Assembly (NCBI GenBank): GCA_030159075.1
Contig: BROG01000150.1
Coordinates: 890,001 to 954,000, forward strand
DNA: 64,000 nt
Reading direction: 5' to 3'
Source: Atrina japonica
Taxonomy: Eukaryota; Mollusca; Bivalvia; Pterioida; Pinnidae
Shown here: positions 63,360-64,000 of the stretch, one piece after another
Layout of the letters: every line of letters starts with the position of its first letter
Numbering within the stretch: the stretch's first letter is position 1
Translations under genes and position numbers: made by a program
The notes under the pieces: generated by a model
What the model saw: only the letters and a program-made list of their open reading frames with translations
What the model was told of the DNA's origin: nothing
The model's database searches: none

Positions 63360-64000
63360 CATCCAAAGTCAACAATAGTATAATATCACCCTGATAGGAA
63401 TTTCGAAACAATTGAAAATACTCAAGTATGCAAATGTATAATCTAATTAAATGGAAACCTTATAACAGGGCATATACTAAGTTGTGATTGTGGAAGTACA
63501 ATGTATATCATATACGTTTACACCAGATATATTTTGACAGGCATGTTGTACTATACAGTTTGACTGTTTTTTATGAGGTCGACAATTTGATTTATCAAAC
63601 CCAGGGAAGTGATATTCACCAATGCCGACGACCAAATGTCAACTCAGTTTTGCTACATGATTATTTTATCTGGCCAATTTATTTCATTATATATTTCTTC
63701 AAGTTGCTTTTCTACTTGGCCCGGAAATTTAAACACCTTTAATTTCCAATAATATAAGTTTAAAACCATACTGTTATGAAATCTTCAGGGACATACAAAA
63801 CGCTTGCCTATTTTTCACTTAAGAAACTGTATAGTTAACTTTTTTCATACAAACTGTTAAGTTTTGTTGAAATGTTGTTGACTTCCATTGACCATTTCCC
63901 TTTTCAAAATTAATAAAATTCCAAGTTTAAAAACAATATGGAAGTTATTTGACCTATAGCTAACTTTGATATCCATATTTGCTACTGAATTACTAAGATT
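63360..64000. other. AT-rich sequence to window end
   Basis: Apart from the half repeat at 63578-63643 nothing is recognised. Confidence 0.35.

Overview
The window is AT-rich, repeat-heavy metazoan DNA. Genes are split into short exons with GT-AG introns, and tRNA-derived SINE heads, Tc1/mariner-like and MULE-type DNA elements and many minisatellites are present. The gene content (an AFAP1-type adaptor and Ly6/uPAR-domain proteins) and the look of the dispersed repeats suggest a lophotrochozoan, most likely a bivalve mollusc. That placement is inference. There are no bacterial features, CRISPR arrays or operons.

AFAP1-like gene, + strand, about 1963-46534. Eleven coding exons join with matching splice phases and give 977 codons plus a stop. 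The true N-terminus lies upstream of the window or was not found. In order the protein has phosphotyrosine-type motifs and a PxxP segment (PPPLPPRR), an acidic YES motif, PH domain 1, a basic Ser-rich linker, PH domain 2, a long acidic Ser/Asn-rich region, and a short C-terminal coiled coil. This is the layout of actin-filament-associated proteins. The last intron has a GC-AG boundary. The introns hold almost everything else in the first 46 kb. The 23.8 kb intron at 6498-30272 contains two MULE-type transposons in direct tandem (11271-16672 and 16680-21384), bounded by a 9-bp target duplication, plus long minisatellites at 8.2, 22.7-24.2, 24.5-24.9 and 25.6-26.7 kb and a ~150-bp-unit dispersed repeat at 27 kb. 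Other intron arrays are at 2.6-5.2 kb (23-bp unit), 35.0-36.2 kb (38-bp unit) and 40.0-42.4 kb (45-bp unit). Several repeats start immediately downstream of splice donors.

46.5-52.3 kb is the AFAP1-like 3' UTR and intergenic DNA with dispersed repeats and a long (AT)n(GT)n tract.

Ly6 locus, + strand. A three-exon gene (52365-52419, 55351-55560, 56932-57203) encodes a 178-residue Ly6/uPAR-type protein with a signal peptide, an LLCYQC start, a CN-type end and a hydrophobic tail suited to a GPI anchor. Its first intron holds a ~47-56-bp tandem array and a nearly pure poly-C tract. At 60064-60130 a second signal-peptide exon with the same phase-1 donor suggests that another secreted protein, perhaps a Ly6 paralogue, continues past the window. 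Between them are a decayed LTR-retrotransposon leader and gag fragment with a hairpin at its edge, tRNA-derived SINEs, and a ~650-bp inverted-repeat element nested in another repeat.

I found no convincing new biochemical system. The most unusual points are the tandem MULE pair with shared target-site copies, the in-frame array of splice-donor-like repeats after exon 6136-6497, the GC-AG intron, and the clustering of repeats just after splice donors.
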